Source: UBA6176 sp041688515 (GTDB taxonomy: Bacteria; Verrucomicrobiota; Verrucomicrobiia; Limisphaerales; UBA9464). From it: 7,684 nt of DNA. The notes under the pieces are model-generated. The model was given only the letters and a program-made list of their open reading frames with translations. It searched no databases and was not told where the DNA came from. This document shows, piece by piece, positions 7,219 to 7,684 of the stretch. A program made the translations under genes and the position numbers. Where the stretch lies: NCBI GenBank assembly GCA_041688515.1, contig JBDNHZ010000558.1, positions 1-7,684 on the forward strand. Reading direction: 5' to 3'. The first letter of the stretch is position 1. Every line of letters begins with the position of its first letter.

Positions 7219-7684
7219 GTGAATCGTGGGGGCGTGCGGCAACAATCTGAGGAACTCGCCGGAACGGACGCCATCCAGGTCCGCGGAGCGCGCGAGCACA
7301 ACCTGAAGAACATCTCGGTGGACATCCCCCGGGGACGCTTTGTGGTCGTCACCGGCGTGAGCGGGAGCGGGAAGAGCACCCTCGCCTTCGATCTTCTGTT
7401 CGCCGAGGGCCAGCGCCGTTTCCTCGACTCCATGAGCGCCTACGCGCGGCAGTTCGTCGAGCAGATGGGCCGGCCCGAAGTGGACCAGATCGTCGGGTTG
7501 CCGCCCACGGTCAGCATCGAGCAGACGACCTCGCGCGGCGGCGGCAAGAGCACCGTCGCGACGGTCACCGAGGTGTACCAATTCCTGCGACTGCTGTTCG
7601 CCCGCATCGGCGTTCAGCACTGCCCGGAATGCGAGGTGGCAGTCACGGCCCAGACTCGCGACGAGGTGGTGTCCGCCCTGTGCG
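7219..7684 (+). CDS. uvrA: UvrABC excinuclease subunit A, N-terminal part (cut by window edge)
   Basis: UvrA is the ABC-type ATPase that, with UvrB, finds bulky DNA damage and starts nucleotide-excision repair. The 155 visible codons include the family opening IQVRGAREHNLKNISVDIPR (19-38), the Walker A motif GVSGSGKST (46-54), QRRFLDSMSAYARQFVEQM (65-83), the SIEQTTSRGGGKSTV segment (99-113), TEVYQFLRLLFARIG (117-131) and the start of a zinc-binding site, CPEC (135-138). Ordinary UvrA has YVESLSAYARQFLGQM and SPAISIDQKT at these places. The RFLDSMS and PPTVSIEQTT forms resemble the divergent, often very long UvrA proteins I associate with Chlamydia and related phyla; that is recollection, not a search. 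The start is uncertain: GTG 7219 is used, GTG 7234 follows a G-rich run (GGGGGC), and the frame is open upstream to the preceding gene's stop without an ATG. Confidence 0.96.
   Translation, partial: MNRGGVRQQSEELAGTDAIQVRGAREHNLKNISVDIPRGRFVVVTGVSGSGKSTLAFDLLFAEGQRRFLDSMSAYARQFVEQMGRPEVDQIVGLPPTVSIEQTTSRGGGKSTVATVTEVYQFLRLLFARIGVQHCPECEVAVTAQTRDEVVSALC

Noticed and set aside
6267..7433. 388-codon minus-strand open frame opposite the transglutaminase and uvrA genes
   Set aside because: It spans two real genes on the other strand and looks like antisense of GC-rich coding DNA.

Overview
The window is 7.7 kb of GC-rich chromosomal DNA from what looks like a free-living, probably Gram-negative bacterium. 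The form of the UvrA N-terminus, together with the accessory mix (OGG1-type glycosylase, tandem arrestin-fold protein, PAP2-glycosyltransferase fusion), suggests the PVC superphylum, possibly Verrucomicrobiota. That placement is an inference from general family knowledge; no marker gene settles it.

Layout: positions 1-431 hold no convincing gene but carry a 50-nt imperfect palindrome (30-79). A minus-strand block follows, read from right to left. apt (adenine salvage) lies 25 bp upstream of a large membrane protein that joins a PAP2 lipid phosphatase to a family-39-like glycosyltransferase, probably as a two-gene transcription unit. Downstream of these are an OGG1-type 8-oxoguanine DNA glycosylase, a five-helix EamA (drug/metabolite transporter superfamily) protein, and a decayed gene for a membrane-anchored protein with two arrestin-like domains. 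The decayed gene needs one frameshift correction and one stop-codon read-through to be whole. The 99-bp gap between the glycosyltransferase and the glycosylase gene contains a short 9-bp tandem repeat that resembles an interspersed intergenic repeat.

A roughly 100-bp divergent spacer (6191-6290) separates apt from a plus-strand pair: a transglutaminase-like cysteine protease-fold protein and, 28 bp later, the start of uvrA, which runs off the right edge.

The genes are mostly housekeeping or envelope functions: purine salvage, polyprenyl-phosphate-linked glycosylation, base-excision repair and nucleotide-excision repair. I see no phage, defence, CRISPR, tRNA/rRNA or biosynthetic cluster. The points most worth following up are the broken arrestin-like gene, the PAP2-GT fusion and the two non-coding repeat structures.
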